Below are positions 7,670 to 15,670 of a stretch of DNA of 47,007 bases, piece by piece; positions within the stretch are counted from its first letter, which is position 1; every line of letters begins with the position of its first letter. This DNA is from Desulfobulbaceae bacterium BRH_c16a (GTDB lineage: Bacteria > Desulfobacterota > Desulfobulbia > Desulfobulbales > Desulfocapsaceae). Location: NCBI GenBank assembly GCA_000961725.1, contig LADS01000064.1:1-47007 (forward strand), read 5' to 3'. Made by a program: the position numbers and the translations under genes. The notes below the pieces were generated by a model that saw only the letters and a program-made list of their open reading frames with translations, ran no database searches and was not told the origin of the DNA.

Positions 7670-8693
7670 ATTCCGGTCGTCGGTGATGCTCACCCTGCTC
7701 TGTGCCTCGCCGGCTCTGGCAGCCGAAAAGGTCTATGTCTATAACTGGACGGAGTACATCCCCGAGGCCGTTCTCGAACAGTTTACCGCGGAGACGGGAA
7801 TTGAAGTGGTCTACAGCACCTATGACAGCAACGAGACCATGTACGCCAAGCTCAAGCTGGTCAAAAAAGACGGATATGATGTAGTATTCCCGTCCACCTA
7901 TTTTGTCAGCAAGATGGGCAAGGAAGGCCTGCTGCAGCCGCTCGATCACTTACTGCTGCCGAACGGCAAAGCTCTCGATGCCAGACTGATGGATAAACCC
8001 TACGACCGGGGTAACGTATATTCCCTGCCCTACATGTGGGGCTCGACGGGGATTGCCTTCAACAGCTCGGTAATCCCGGATGGGGAAGTGATCCATTGGC
8101 AGGATCTCTGGAATCCGGTCTATAAAGGCAAGCTGCTGCTCCAGGACGATATGCGGGAGGTTTTCCATATGGCCCTGAAAATCCAGGGACACAGCAGCAA
8201 CTCCACCGATCCGAAAGAAATCGAAGCCGCCTACCTGATGCTGAAAGACCTGATGCCGAATGTTTTGCTCTTCAACAGCGATTCTCCCCGCCTCCCCTAT
8301 CTGGCCGGAGAAGTCAATGTCGGCATGATCTGGAACGGCGAGGCATGGATGGCTCAGCTGGAGAATGAAGATATCCGCTATGTCTATCCCAGCGAAGGGG
8401 CAAACCTCTGGGTCGACAGCTTCGTCATCCCCAGGAGTGCCAGAAACCCCAAAAATGCCCACGCCTTCATCAACTTCATGATGAAACCGGAAGTGGCCAA
8501 AATCTGCGTCGAAGAAAACGGCTACGCCACGCCGGTGACAACGGCCTTGCCCCTGCTCGAGGAGAGAGTCCGCAACAGCCTGACGGTCTTCCCCACTACG
8601 GAGATACTCGACAACGGTGAATTCCAGACCGACGTCGGTGACGCGCTGCCAATATATCAGCAGTACTGGGAAAAACTCCGCACCGGCAACTGA
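7653..8693 (+). CDS. potD: Periplasmic polyamine-binding protein
   Basis: A 346-residue solute-binding protein. The N-terminus has a cleavable Sec signal peptide (hydrophobic SVMLTLLCASPALAA ending near residue 24), followed by KVYVYNWTEYIPEAVLEQF, the characteristic start of mature PotD/PotF proteins. Further family segments are GYDVVFPSTYFVSKM, LPYMWGSTGIAFN and WNGEAW. It delivers spermidine or putrescine to PotBC; the exact polyamine cannot be decided by eye. Last gene of the operon, followed by a strong hairpin terminator. Confidence 0.92.
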   Translation: MEMWNKFRSSVMLTLLCASPALAAEKVYVYNWTEYIPEAVLEQFTAETGIEVVYSTYDSNETMYAKLKLVKKDGYDVVFPSTYFVSKMGKEGLLQPLDHLLLPNGKALDARLMDKPYDRGNVYSLPYMWGSTGIAFNSSVIPDGEVIHWQDLWNPVYKGKLLLQDDMREVFHMALKIQGHSSNSTDPKEIEAAYLMLKDLMPNVLLFNSDSPRLPYLAGEVNVGMIWNGEAWMAQLENEDIRYVYPSEGANLWVDSFVIPRSARNPKNAHAFINFMMKPEVAKICVEENGYATPVTTALPLLEERVRNSLTVFPTTEILDNGEFQTDVGDALPIYQQYWEKLRTGN

Positions 8694-8707
8694 AGCTGTT
8701 CTGTATC

Positions 8708-8746
8708 AAAAAGCCCTGCACCGTACGAGGTGCAGGACTTTTTTTT
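8708..8746 (+). terminator. Rho-independent terminator of potABCD
   Basis: An 8-bp stem, CCTGCACC (8715-8722) with GGTGCAGG (8729-8736), a six-base loop, then a run of eight T. Five A precede the stem, so it may also act for the minus-strand ligase gene that ends at 8765. Confidence 0.9.
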
Positions 8747-8764
8747 CATTTTTACAACCGACAC

Positions 8765-10411
8765 TCAATTATACTGGGCGCGGATATCCTTTTTGCTGAT
8801 CTTTCCCACACTGGTTTTGGGTATGATATCGGTCATCACGACTCTTGACGGGACGCCGTATTTCGGGATGATCGCTTTTTCGACAAAGGTCATGCAGAAG
8901 GCAATTATATCCGCCTCCGTGACTTTTTCTTGAAATCCCTGTTTTAATACCACCATGGCAAGCGGTCTTTCCCCCCATTTTTCATCGAAGATCCCGACAA
9001 CCGCCACCTCGCTCACCCCTTCATGCCGGCTGATGAGATCCTCGATCTCAAGGGACGATATCCATTCGCCGCCTGTCTTGATGACATCCTTGAGTCGGTC
9101 GGTAATCTTCAAATATCCCTGTGCGTCGATTACGCCTATATCTCCGGTGTGCAGCCAGCCATTCTCCCAGAGTGCCAGGCTTTTCTCCTCATCCTTGACA
9201 TATCCTTGAGTGAGCCACGGCGCTCTTGTCACCACCTCGCCCGCACTCTTGCCGTCATGGGGAAGAAATTTTCCTTCAAAATCTACTACTTCAATCATAA
9301 CATTGGGGATCGGCACACCTGTTTTGCAGCGGATGTCGATCTGCTCCTCCTCGCTCAAATCCACCATGTCGGATTTGATATGGGCCAGGGTAAGCAAAGG
9401 ACAGGTTTCCGACATGCCGTATCCGGTGTACAGGTTGATCCCGTGTTTCAGGGCTTCCTTGCACAGGCCTCTGGACAACGAGGAACCACCGATAATGACC
9501 TTCCACCCACTCAGGTCGATACTGTTGATCGACGGACTTGTCACCAGCATGTTCATGATGGTGGGAACGCAGTGCGAATACGTGACCTTTTCGCCGACGA
9601 TGAGCTTCAGCAGCATTTCCGGCTCGTATCTGCCGGGATATACCTGCTTTGCCCCGAGCATGGTCATGAGATAGGGCATGCCCCAGGCATGGACATGGAA
9701 CATGGGGGTCATCGGCATGTACACGTCCGAGGAAGTTATATTGGCCTGGAAATCATAGGCGCAAAGACCGGACATGGCTCCGTAGGTATGCAGGACAATC
9801 TGGCGATGGCTGAAAAAAACCCCCTTGGGCAACCCGGTAGTCCCTGTGGTATAAAAGGTGGTAGCCATCGAGTTTTCATCAAAATCGGGAAATTCATAGG
9901 TATCCGGACAAGCCGACAGCAGCTCTTCATATTCTCCTGAAAAATCGAGACGGGACGCGACCGGTTCGGATTTATCCGAGAGCAGGACAAGGTGCTTGAC
10001 GGTCTCAAATTTGTCCTGAACGGATTCCAGCAGCGGGACAAAATCTTCATTGACAAGAATCACGTCATCTTCGGCATGGTTGATGGTATAGATCAACTGC
10101 TCGGGTGTCAGGCGGATGTTGATGGTATGGAGAACCGCGCCCATCATCGGCACGGCAAAAAAACATTCCAGATACCGGTGGGAATCCCAGTCCATGACGG
10201 CAACGGTATCGCCGGGTTTCACCCCCAGCCTTTCAAGCATGTTGGCAAGTTTTTTCACTCTTTTGCCAAAGGTGGCATAGGTATAGCGCAGCTTGTCCCG
10301 GTATATTATTTCCCTGTCAGGCGAGTAGATCAGCGGAGCGCTCAACAGGTTTTTAATCAACAGCGGATAAGAATATGCATTCTCGGCAGGCTTTATAATC
10401 TTTGTTTTCAT
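8765..10411 (-). CDS. Acyl-CoA ligase (AMP-binding, fatty-acid or related carboxylate)
   Basis: A 548-residue adenylate-forming enzyme that should activate a carboxylic acid with ATP and CoA. The ATG at 10411 is preferred because AAGGAGG lies four bases upstream; the frame is open to 10432. Motifs: FYTTGTTGLPKG (P-loop, about residue 185), LYTGYGMSET (about 330), the GWLHTGDIG aspartate (about 420), DRLKDVIKTGGEWIS hinge, and the C-terminal catalytic lysine in PKTSVGKISKKD. This is the medium/long-chain acyl-CoA synthetase type. It lies 50 bases downstream of a putative permease gene and is probably co-transcribed with it, suggesting uptake and activation of a common carboxylate or aromatic substrate. 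Confidence 0.88.
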   Translation of the reverse strand: MKTKIIKPAENAYSYPLLIKNLLSAPLIYSPDREIIYRDKLRYTYATFGKRVKKLANMLERLGVKPGDTVAVMDWDSHRYLECFFAVPMMGAVLHTINIRLTPEQLIYTINHAEDDVILVNEDFVPLLESVQDKFETVKHLVLLSDKSEPVASRLDFSGEYEELLSACPDTYEFPDFDENSMATTFYTTGTTGLPKGVFFSHRQIVLHTYGAMSGLCAYDFQANITSSDVYMPMTPMFHVHAWGMPYLMTMLGAKQVYPGRYEPEMLLKLIVGEKVTYSHCVPTIMNMLVTSPSINSIDLSGWKVIIGGSSLSRGLCKEALKHGINLYTGYGMSETCPLLTLAHIKSDMVDLSEEEQIDIRCKTGVPIPNVMIEVVDFEGKFLPHDGKSAGEVVTRAPWLTQGYVKDEEKSLALWENGWLHTGDIGVIDAQGYLKITDRLKDVIKTGGEWISSLEIEDLISRHEGVSEVAVVGIFDEKWGERPLAMVVLKQGFQEKVTEADIIAFCMTFVEKAIIPKYGVPSRVVMTDIIPKTSVGKISKKDIRAQYN

Positions 10412-10461
10412 GCAACCTCCTTCACAATCCATAGTTTATTTGTTATTTCAGATTCCCTTGT

Positions 10462-11811
10462 TCAGGGATTTGGCTCGATTACAAATCCCGGGATCCTGCG
10501 GGCCAGCAGCAGGACATACAGTACTATGCCGACTCCCATTCCCCAGGCCGGCCCGAACTTGGCTATGATCATGCCGACAAAAAAGGCATATCCTTGCGCT
10601 GCCGGTGTCTTCACCAGGGAAATAGCAATATAAGCACAGGCAAAACCTGTCAGGATCAGAGTAATGGAAAGTGCAACGGCAAGCAATGGTTTCATGAAGG
10701 TGACCACAGGAACCAGGAAGATCAGGATAAATGCCGGCCAGTACCAGTTAAAGGTTCCCGAATAAAACGAATCGAGGTTATTCCGGCCGGATTTGTATCG
10801 CTCGGTTAAAAAAACATGGACACCTGTCCAGATCGGTCCATGCAGCGGAATAAACGGGCCGGCGGAAAGAAGATGTCCCATGTTCCGGATAAAGAGAATA
10901 ATATGGCTTCGGGTGTTGTCGGCCTCTATCTTTTCATCTTTCCTGACCTTGCCTGCCTGATCCAGCAGGGTATTTGCAAGCACCAGATCGCCGAAAATAA
11001 AAATATAGATCATGATGGCCAGCGGAAACGCCTTTAAATAGATATCAATGGTGGGCCAGCCGACGACAAATGGAGAAACCGCCTTGATATATTCCCCTAT
11101 CTGAGGGACATGAAAACCTGTGCCGATATCAAAAGAAAGCTCTCCGGTTAACGGACCGACGACCGCGGCAACCAGAAATCCTATCAGCAACGCCATCGAC
11201 CCCATAAGATTCAAGATCTTGTTTTTCTGTCTTGCCTTGGTAAACCAGATGGAAAACATCAGCAAAAACACCACGGCCCAGACAATCGGCAGGGTGATCG
11301 GCATGGTGGCCATGCGGCCGAATTCCGCATTGAAGGCGGCAATCGCACCGCCGAAAATAATGGCAGCCCGAAGTTCCACGGGCACCCATCCGAAAAATTT
11401 GTTGCCAAGACCGGTAATTGCGAAAAAAAGAAAAATTACCGATACGCAGACGGTTACCGCAATCATCGCGTGGATCGCCGGTATCCCTGCCTCAAAAGTC
11501 CCTAGAAAGGCCATGACAAGGGGCAATGCCGGCGTTATCCACCCGGGAGCGTAAGGCTCGCCGAAGATGACGGTGGGCACCACCCAGAGCCAGAACAGCT
11601 GAATCAGGACCACGGCCCATGCTACCTCGAAGGGCACCTGGAAAAACTTCATGGTAAGTGCCGCCACCACTCCACCGGTGGCAGTAGTCAGGAGTCCGCC
11701 CTGGATGATTTCGGGCAATGAAAAATCCACATGGATCCCTGGGATTCTGGTGGTGAATTTACCCCAGCGGATGCCGGGCTGGACAGAACCGTCTTCTCTT
11801 TTAATCGCCAT
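10462..11811 (-). CDS. Multi-spanning permease, possibly NCS2-like
   Basis: A 449-residue polytopic membrane protein with about 11-13 hydrophobic segments. Features include an N-terminal cytoplasmic stretch (RWGKFTTRIPGIHVDFSLPE), the segment EPYAPGWITPALPLVMAFLG, and WVPVELRAAIIFGGAIAAF, loosely like the conserved helices of xanthine/uracil-type (NCS2) carriers. I am confident that it is a transporter and only moderately confident of the family. Located 50 bases upstream of the acyl-CoA ligase on the same strand, so its substrate may be a carboxylate that the ligase activates. This is inference from neighbourhood. Confidence 0.6.
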   Translation of the reverse strand: MAIKREDGSVQPGIRWGKFTTRIPGIHVDFSLPEIIQGGLLTTATGGVVAALTMKFFQVPFEVAWAVVLIQLFWLWVVPTVIFGEPYAPGWITPALPLVMAFLGTFEAGIPAIHAMIAVTVCVSVIFLFFAITGLGNKFFGWVPVELRAAIIFGGAIAAFNAEFGRMATMPITLPIVWAVVFLLMFSIWFTKARQKNKILNLMGSMALLIGFLVAAVVGPLTGELSFDIGTGFHVPQIGEYIKAVSPFVVGWPTIDIYLKAFPLAIMIYIFIFGDLVLANTLLDQAGKVRKDEKIEADNTRSHIILFIRNMGHLLSAGPFIPLHGPIWTGVHVFLTERYKSGRNNLDSFYSGTFNWYWPAFILIFLVPVVTFMKPLLAVALSITLILTGFACAYIAISLVKTPAAQGYAFFVGMIIAKFGPAWGMGVGIVLYVLLLARRIPGFVIEPNP

Positions 11812-11955
11812 TTTTCGCCCCTTTTCCGAATGTTTATGGTTTCGATCAAATATTTTGACCGGTGCTAAAACATGTTCTTCTCTTTTACTCTGTCTGTCGA
11901 TCGGGGTAAATCGGCGGAGAAACCATAAGTGTGTATGAGAATTGACCAGGATTGT

Positions 11956-11972
11956 GTAGGTGGATCACCTAC
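11956..11972. promoter_or_regulatory. Perfect dyad upstream of the permease gene
   Basis: GTAGGTGGATCACCTAC is a perfect 7-bp inverted repeat about 145 bases upstream of the permease start and downstream of the response-regulator gene. Size and symmetry suit an operator for a dimeric regulator. Which protein would bind is unknown. Confidence 0.35.
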
Positions 11973-11998
11973 TGCAAAATGGATTTGAAGGTGACAGA

Positions 11999-12023
11999 GG
12001 AAGTGTTCGACCGCAACACTTCC
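11999..12023 (-). terminator. Hairpin after the response-regulator gene (weak terminator, no T tract)
   Basis: A 9-bp perfect stem, GGAAGTGTT (11999-12007) with AACACTTCC (12015-12023), lies 22 bases beyond the stop of the minus-strand response-regulator gene. No run of T follows, so it is a candidate transcript end or RNA-stability hairpin rather than a canonical terminator. Confidence 0.35.
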
Positions 12024-12044
12024 AGGAATAAGGACATTCGGATT

Positions 12045-12716
12045 TTATGACCCGGATACTTGAAAGGTGCCGGTTTCCACCCAGATTACGGCATGCCTGA
12101 GCAACTCTTCGCTGTTTTTCAAGCCGAGTTTTTCCTTGATTCTCTCCCGGTAGGTGCCGACGGTCTTAATGCTGATGATCAACTGCTCGGCAACTTTTTT
12201 AGAAGATAATCCGCGGCCGATGAGCTGAAATATTTCAAGCTCTCTGTCCGTCAGGCGCTTTAATGGAGATTGACACACCAGATCCGGCTGATTCTGAAAC
12301 TTATTGAGAATAGTGCTCATGATGCTGGAACTGACATAGATATTGCCGGACATGATCCGGCGGATTGCCTTTACCACGGATTCAGAGGCTTCATGCTTCA
12401 TGATATAACCTCTGGCTCCGGCCATTATACATCGCTCGGCATGCAAAGATTCGTCGTGCATTGACAAGACAAGGGAAGACATTTTTTTATATTTGCTGTT
12501 GATCTCTTTCACCAGGCCGATCCCGTTGCTCTCTTTTAAGGAAAGATCTGCAATCACAAGATCGGGACGTTGCTTTTCAATAATCTCAAGCGCCCCGGCA
12601 ACAGTTTCCGCATCGCCGACAACCTGAAGATCATGTTCACGATTGATCAACTCTTTCATTCCCATCCGGAAAATAGGATGGTCTTCAACTATGACGATCT
12701 TGATTATCTCCGACAT
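12045..12716 (-). CDS. NarL/FixJ-type response regulator (LuxR HTH)
   Basis: A 223-residue regulator. The receiver domain (about 1-125) has the acidic pair E11/D12, the phosphoacceptor aspartate D57 in DLVIADLSLKESNG, and the late lysine in GARGYIMKHE. The C-terminal LuxR-type helix-turn-helix (about 150-215) reads LTDRELEIFQLIGRGLSSKK then IKTVGTYRERI. Encoded 41 bases downstream of the Cache-PAS kinase gene on the same strand, so the two form a two-component pair. The adjacent permease/ligase operon is a plausible target. Confidence 0.9.
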   Translation of the reverse strand: MSEIIKIVIVEDHPIFRMGMKELINREHDLQVVGDAETVAGALEIIEKQRPDLVIADLSLKESNGIGLVKEINSKYKKMSSLVLSMHDESLHAERCIMAGARGYIMKHEASESVVKAIRRIMSGNIYVSSSIMSTILNKFQNQPDLVCQSPLKRLTDRELEIFQLIGRGLSSKKVAEQLIISIKTVGTYRERIKEKLGLKNSEELLRHAVIWVETGTFQVSGS

Positions 12717-12757
12717 CGACGCTCCTTGTTATTGATAAGCTGACGCCTGCCTTTCTC

Positions 12758-15352
12758 TTATTGAATATCCGGTTCCTTTTCAAGTTCAAGCACAACACGT
12801 GTACCTCTTTTTTCTCCGCCCGAAATCTCAAGAGAGGCTCCGATTCTTGTGGCCCTGTATTTCATTATTTTTATGCCCATGCCATGGGATCGGGCGGTAT
12901 CGGATATTCCCTTGCCATCGTCTTTGACGGTTAACCTGATCTTTTTGTCATCATCCGTCAACAGGATATGAATATTTTTCGCCATTGCGTGTTTGACTGC
13001 ATTATGGACAGCCTCATGCATGATGTAATACACGTGGTTCGACAAGGAACTGTCCCGAAATGGCCGGGAGATGCCGCAGTCAAATTCACAGGCGATACCG
13101 AACATATCCCTGACGTATACCGCCAGTTCTTTAAGGGATGAATCAAACCCATGCTCAGCCAGGTTGACGGGAAACAGTCCTCTGGAAAGCCGTCTTGTCT
13201 TGCCGATGCTCTCCAGGATGAGGGATCGAATTTTATCGGCGTGCCGTGCCTCCTCGACATCCTTGGCGTCAAGCCTTTCTTTGAGGATTTTTGTCAGGAG
13301 TTCTATGCCGATCAACTGGGGACAAAGATCGTCATGAAGTTCGATGGCAATCTTCTGCCTTTCCCGCTCACTGATATTCAATATTTCCCTTTCGAGCTGC
13401 CTGGACTCGGTCATGTCTTCCATGGCGACCAGCATACATCGCTCTCCCCAGACATCGACAATTTCTACAGAAATCGCCCCGACCCGAACTTCACCGGAAG
13501 AATGCAGAAATTTAACCTCCAGAGGATCGAGCCGATTGTTTCTCTGGATGGTATTCAGTATTTTTGTGCCTTCGGACCGATTGTTAAAAAACCGGACAGA
13601 GAGCAGTTCTTTGCCTATCAGCTCAAAAAGGCTGTAGCCGGTAATTTTCAGAAAGCTGTCATTGACATTGATAATCCTCGTATCCTTTATCGAGGCGATA
13701 AACATTCCGGAGGGACTGCTCCTGAAGGCCTTGGAAAACAGTTCCTCGGAAAGCTTCAAGGCTTTTTCACTCTTTTTACGTTCACTCACATCCCTCAACA
13801 CGCCACTGAAACCGCCGGGACTTTGATCGGCGTCCTGCAGCAGAGATACGGACGTCTCGATAGAACAGTGCGAACCATCGTATTTAACCATTTCCAGATC
13901 GGAAACCTGGACGGCGATGCCGGAGTTCTGAATTTTCTTAAACAGCTTTTCTAATTTTTCCTTGTTTTCCGGATTCATGAAATGATCGATTCGTTTTCCT
14001 AATAGCGTGTTTTCAGGTGTTCCGAGGATCTTTTCCATGGAAAGATTGACAAAAACAAAGCGGCCGGAGAAATCGACTTCAAAATACCCTTCTTCCATCC
14101 TTTCAAGAATCGTACGATATTTTTCTTTACTGATCCACAAGGCTGTTTCCGTTTTCTGGTGCTGCTCTATCTCCGCTTTCAGACTGGTGCTGTAAATTTC
14201 CAGTTTTTCCATAAATTTGTTGAAATAATCGGCAAGCAGTCCGATCTCATCCGTCGATTGAACAGGCATGCGAATGGCGAGGTTTCCGGAGGCCCCGATA
14301 GCCAGACGGTTCATCAGCGATTTCAAGGGTTGTACAACGGTGCTGTTAATCCATAAAGAACTTGTGAAGACCAGCGCGATGATCAGGACTACCGTTATCA
14401 TCATGATATGACGTATAGTCTTCAGGGGGGAATAAATTTCGTCGAGATAACTGGTAGAGGCGACAATCCAGTCATACTCCGGAATATAATTAAAGATCAC
14501 CATCTTCTCGCGTTCGCTGATCTCCTGCGGGTTCTTCCAGGAATAGATCAATTTGCCGTTTTTCAAGGCAGAGATGTCCCGGACGAAATCATAACTTTCC
14601 TCGTCTTTCAAATGATAATAATTCCCTGACAAAAATGGATGAACGATAAGGTTGCCGTGACTGTCGGTAATGTAGGCGTAACCGGTTTTGCCGAACTTCA
14701 AGCTCAGGATGCTCTCCCTGAAATCCGAGATCTTGATCAATTCCTTGAATTCCTCACGATAGGAAGAGGCGGCAATAATCCAGTCCCAAGGCTCAAAATG
14801 CTCCATATACATGGCTTTTGGCCTTTCATGGGTATCTTCGGGGTTTTTCCAGTCATATTCAAGGTATCCCTGCTTTTGCCGGATCATATCCTTGACAAAG
14901 CCATGGTCCGCGAAGTTTTTGCCTGCAACCCCCGGATTGGGGTGCTCTATGGCAATTCCATTAGTGTTGGCACAAAAAATATAGCCTGTGGTACCAATGG
15001 TCTGGGAGAATAATATCTTTCGAGACAGGCTTTTCGCATCTTCTTCGCTGAGCAGGCCGTTTTTATAGTCGGCATAAATATGTTCAACGATTTCCTTGTT
15101 TTTTTCTGCGACTGCTCTCAGATGGTTTTTGATGGAGGTGCTGGCGGCGGTTCTCACCATATTGAGGATGGCGGCGGTTGAATTGGTCAATTCGCTTTCG
15201 ATATTGGCTTCAATAGTCGATTGGACGGTATAATAGATCACCCCACCGCCAAAGAGTGTGGCCATGATAAAAATCAGAGTATAACCGCCCAGCAGTTTGG
15301 ACCGGATCTGCAGGTTCCTGAAGAATGGTATCATTTTTCTGGATTTAAACAT
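12758..15352 (-). CDS. Sensor histidine kinase, double Cache - HAMP - PAS - PAS - HisKA_3 (NarX/DegS type)
   Basis: An 864-residue membrane kinase. After an N-terminal helix (GGYTLIFIMATLFGGGVIYY) comes a periplasmic sensor of two Cache modules, marked by the repeated GTTGYIFCANTNG / GKTGYAYITDSHGN and WDWIIAASSY / YDWIVASTSYLDE segments. A second membrane helix (MMITVVLIIALVFTSSLWI), HAMP and two PAS domains follow. The kinase core is HisKA_3: ERQKIAIELHDDLCPQLIG carries the phospho-accepting histidine, and the ATPase has KDDGKGI and RGTRVVLELE. Cache domains usually bind small extracellular metabolites such as organic acids. It pairs with the LuxR-type regulator directly downstream. Confidence 0.9.
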   Translation of the reverse strand: MFKSRKMIPFFRNLQIRSKLLGGYTLIFIMATLFGGGVIYYTVQSTIEANIESELTNSTAAILNMVRTAASTSIKNHLRAVAEKNKEIVEHIYADYKNGLLSEEDAKSLSRKILFSQTIGTTGYIFCANTNGIAIEHPNPGVAGKNFADHGFVKDMIRQKQGYLEYDWKNPEDTHERPKAMYMEHFEPWDWIIAASSYREEFKELIKISDFRESILSLKFGKTGYAYITDSHGNLIVHPFLSGNYYHLKDEESYDFVRDISALKNGKLIYSWKNPQEISEREKMVIFNYIPEYDWIVASTSYLDEIYSPLKTIRHIMMITVVLIIALVFTSSLWINSTVVQPLKSLMNRLAIGASGNLAIRMPVQSTDEIGLLADYFNKFMEKLEIYSTSLKAEIEQHQKTETALWISKEKYRTILERMEEGYFEVDFSGRFVFVNLSMEKILGTPENTLLGKRIDHFMNPENKEKLEKLFKKIQNSGIAVQVSDLEMVKYDGSHCSIETSVSLLQDADQSPGGFSGVLRDVSERKKSEKALKLSEELFSKAFRSSPSGMFIASIKDTRIINVNDSFLKITGYSLFELIGKELLSVRFFNNRSEGTKILNTIQRNNRLDPLEVKFLHSSGEVRVGAISVEIVDVWGERCMLVAMEDMTESRQLEREILNISERERQKIAIELHDDLCPQLIGIELLTKILKERLDAKDVEEARHADKIRSLILESIGKTRRLSRGLFPVNLAEHGFDSSLKELAVYVRDMFGIACEFDCGISRPFRDSSLSNHVYYIMHEAVHNAVKHAMAKNIHILLTDDDKKIRLTVKDDGKGISDTARSHGMGIKIMKYRATRIGASLEISGGEKRGTRVVLELEKEPDIQ

Positions 15353-15419
15353 CGTAATCGTGCACCAAAATTCAACAAATCTGAGATGCTTGCAGTACCT
15401 GCCAGGCGTCAGCTATCAG

Positions 15420-15443
15420 CGTTCAGCTGTTTCCTGCTGAACG
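15420..15443. repeat. Short perfect hairpin in the divergent intergenic region
   Basis: CGTTCAGC (15420-15427) pairs with GCTGAACG (15436-15443) around an eight-base loop. It lies between the minus-strand Cache kinase and the plus-strand hybrid kinase, 67 bases upstream of the former. It may be a repeat remnant or operator. The rest of 15353-15670 holds a promoter for the plus-strand gene and nothing else I could recognise. Confidence 0.35.
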
Positions 15444-15555
15444 TTTACCATCGATTACAATAGCAGTTTCCTGCAAGCTGGAGCAAGCTCTCGATTTCAG
15501 AATTCGCACAATGTGCATCTGCATCCCAGGAAAAGTTTTAAGAGTTAGCTTAAAT

Positions 15556-15584
15556 TTGACAGTCATTATGCAAAAAGGTACAAG
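15556..15584 (+). promoter_or_regulatory. Sigma-70-type promoter of the hybrid kinase gene
   Basis: TTGACA at 15556-15561, a 17-base spacer, and TACAAG at 15579-15584, about 87 bases upstream of the start codon. The -35 is perfect and the -10 matches four of six. Confidence 0.5.
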
Positions 15585-15670
15585 TTATCGAAGGTGGTAA
15601 GCAAGGCTCCCCTGTTTCCCCTCGTTCAACCTGACTCACTGACTCTGCCGAGCTTTAACCGGCCGGCATT

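Noticed and set aside
9023..9940. 305-codon plus-strand frame opposite the acyl-CoA ligase
   Set aside because: The minus strand carries all adenylate-forming enzyme motifs; this frame is a mirror artefact.
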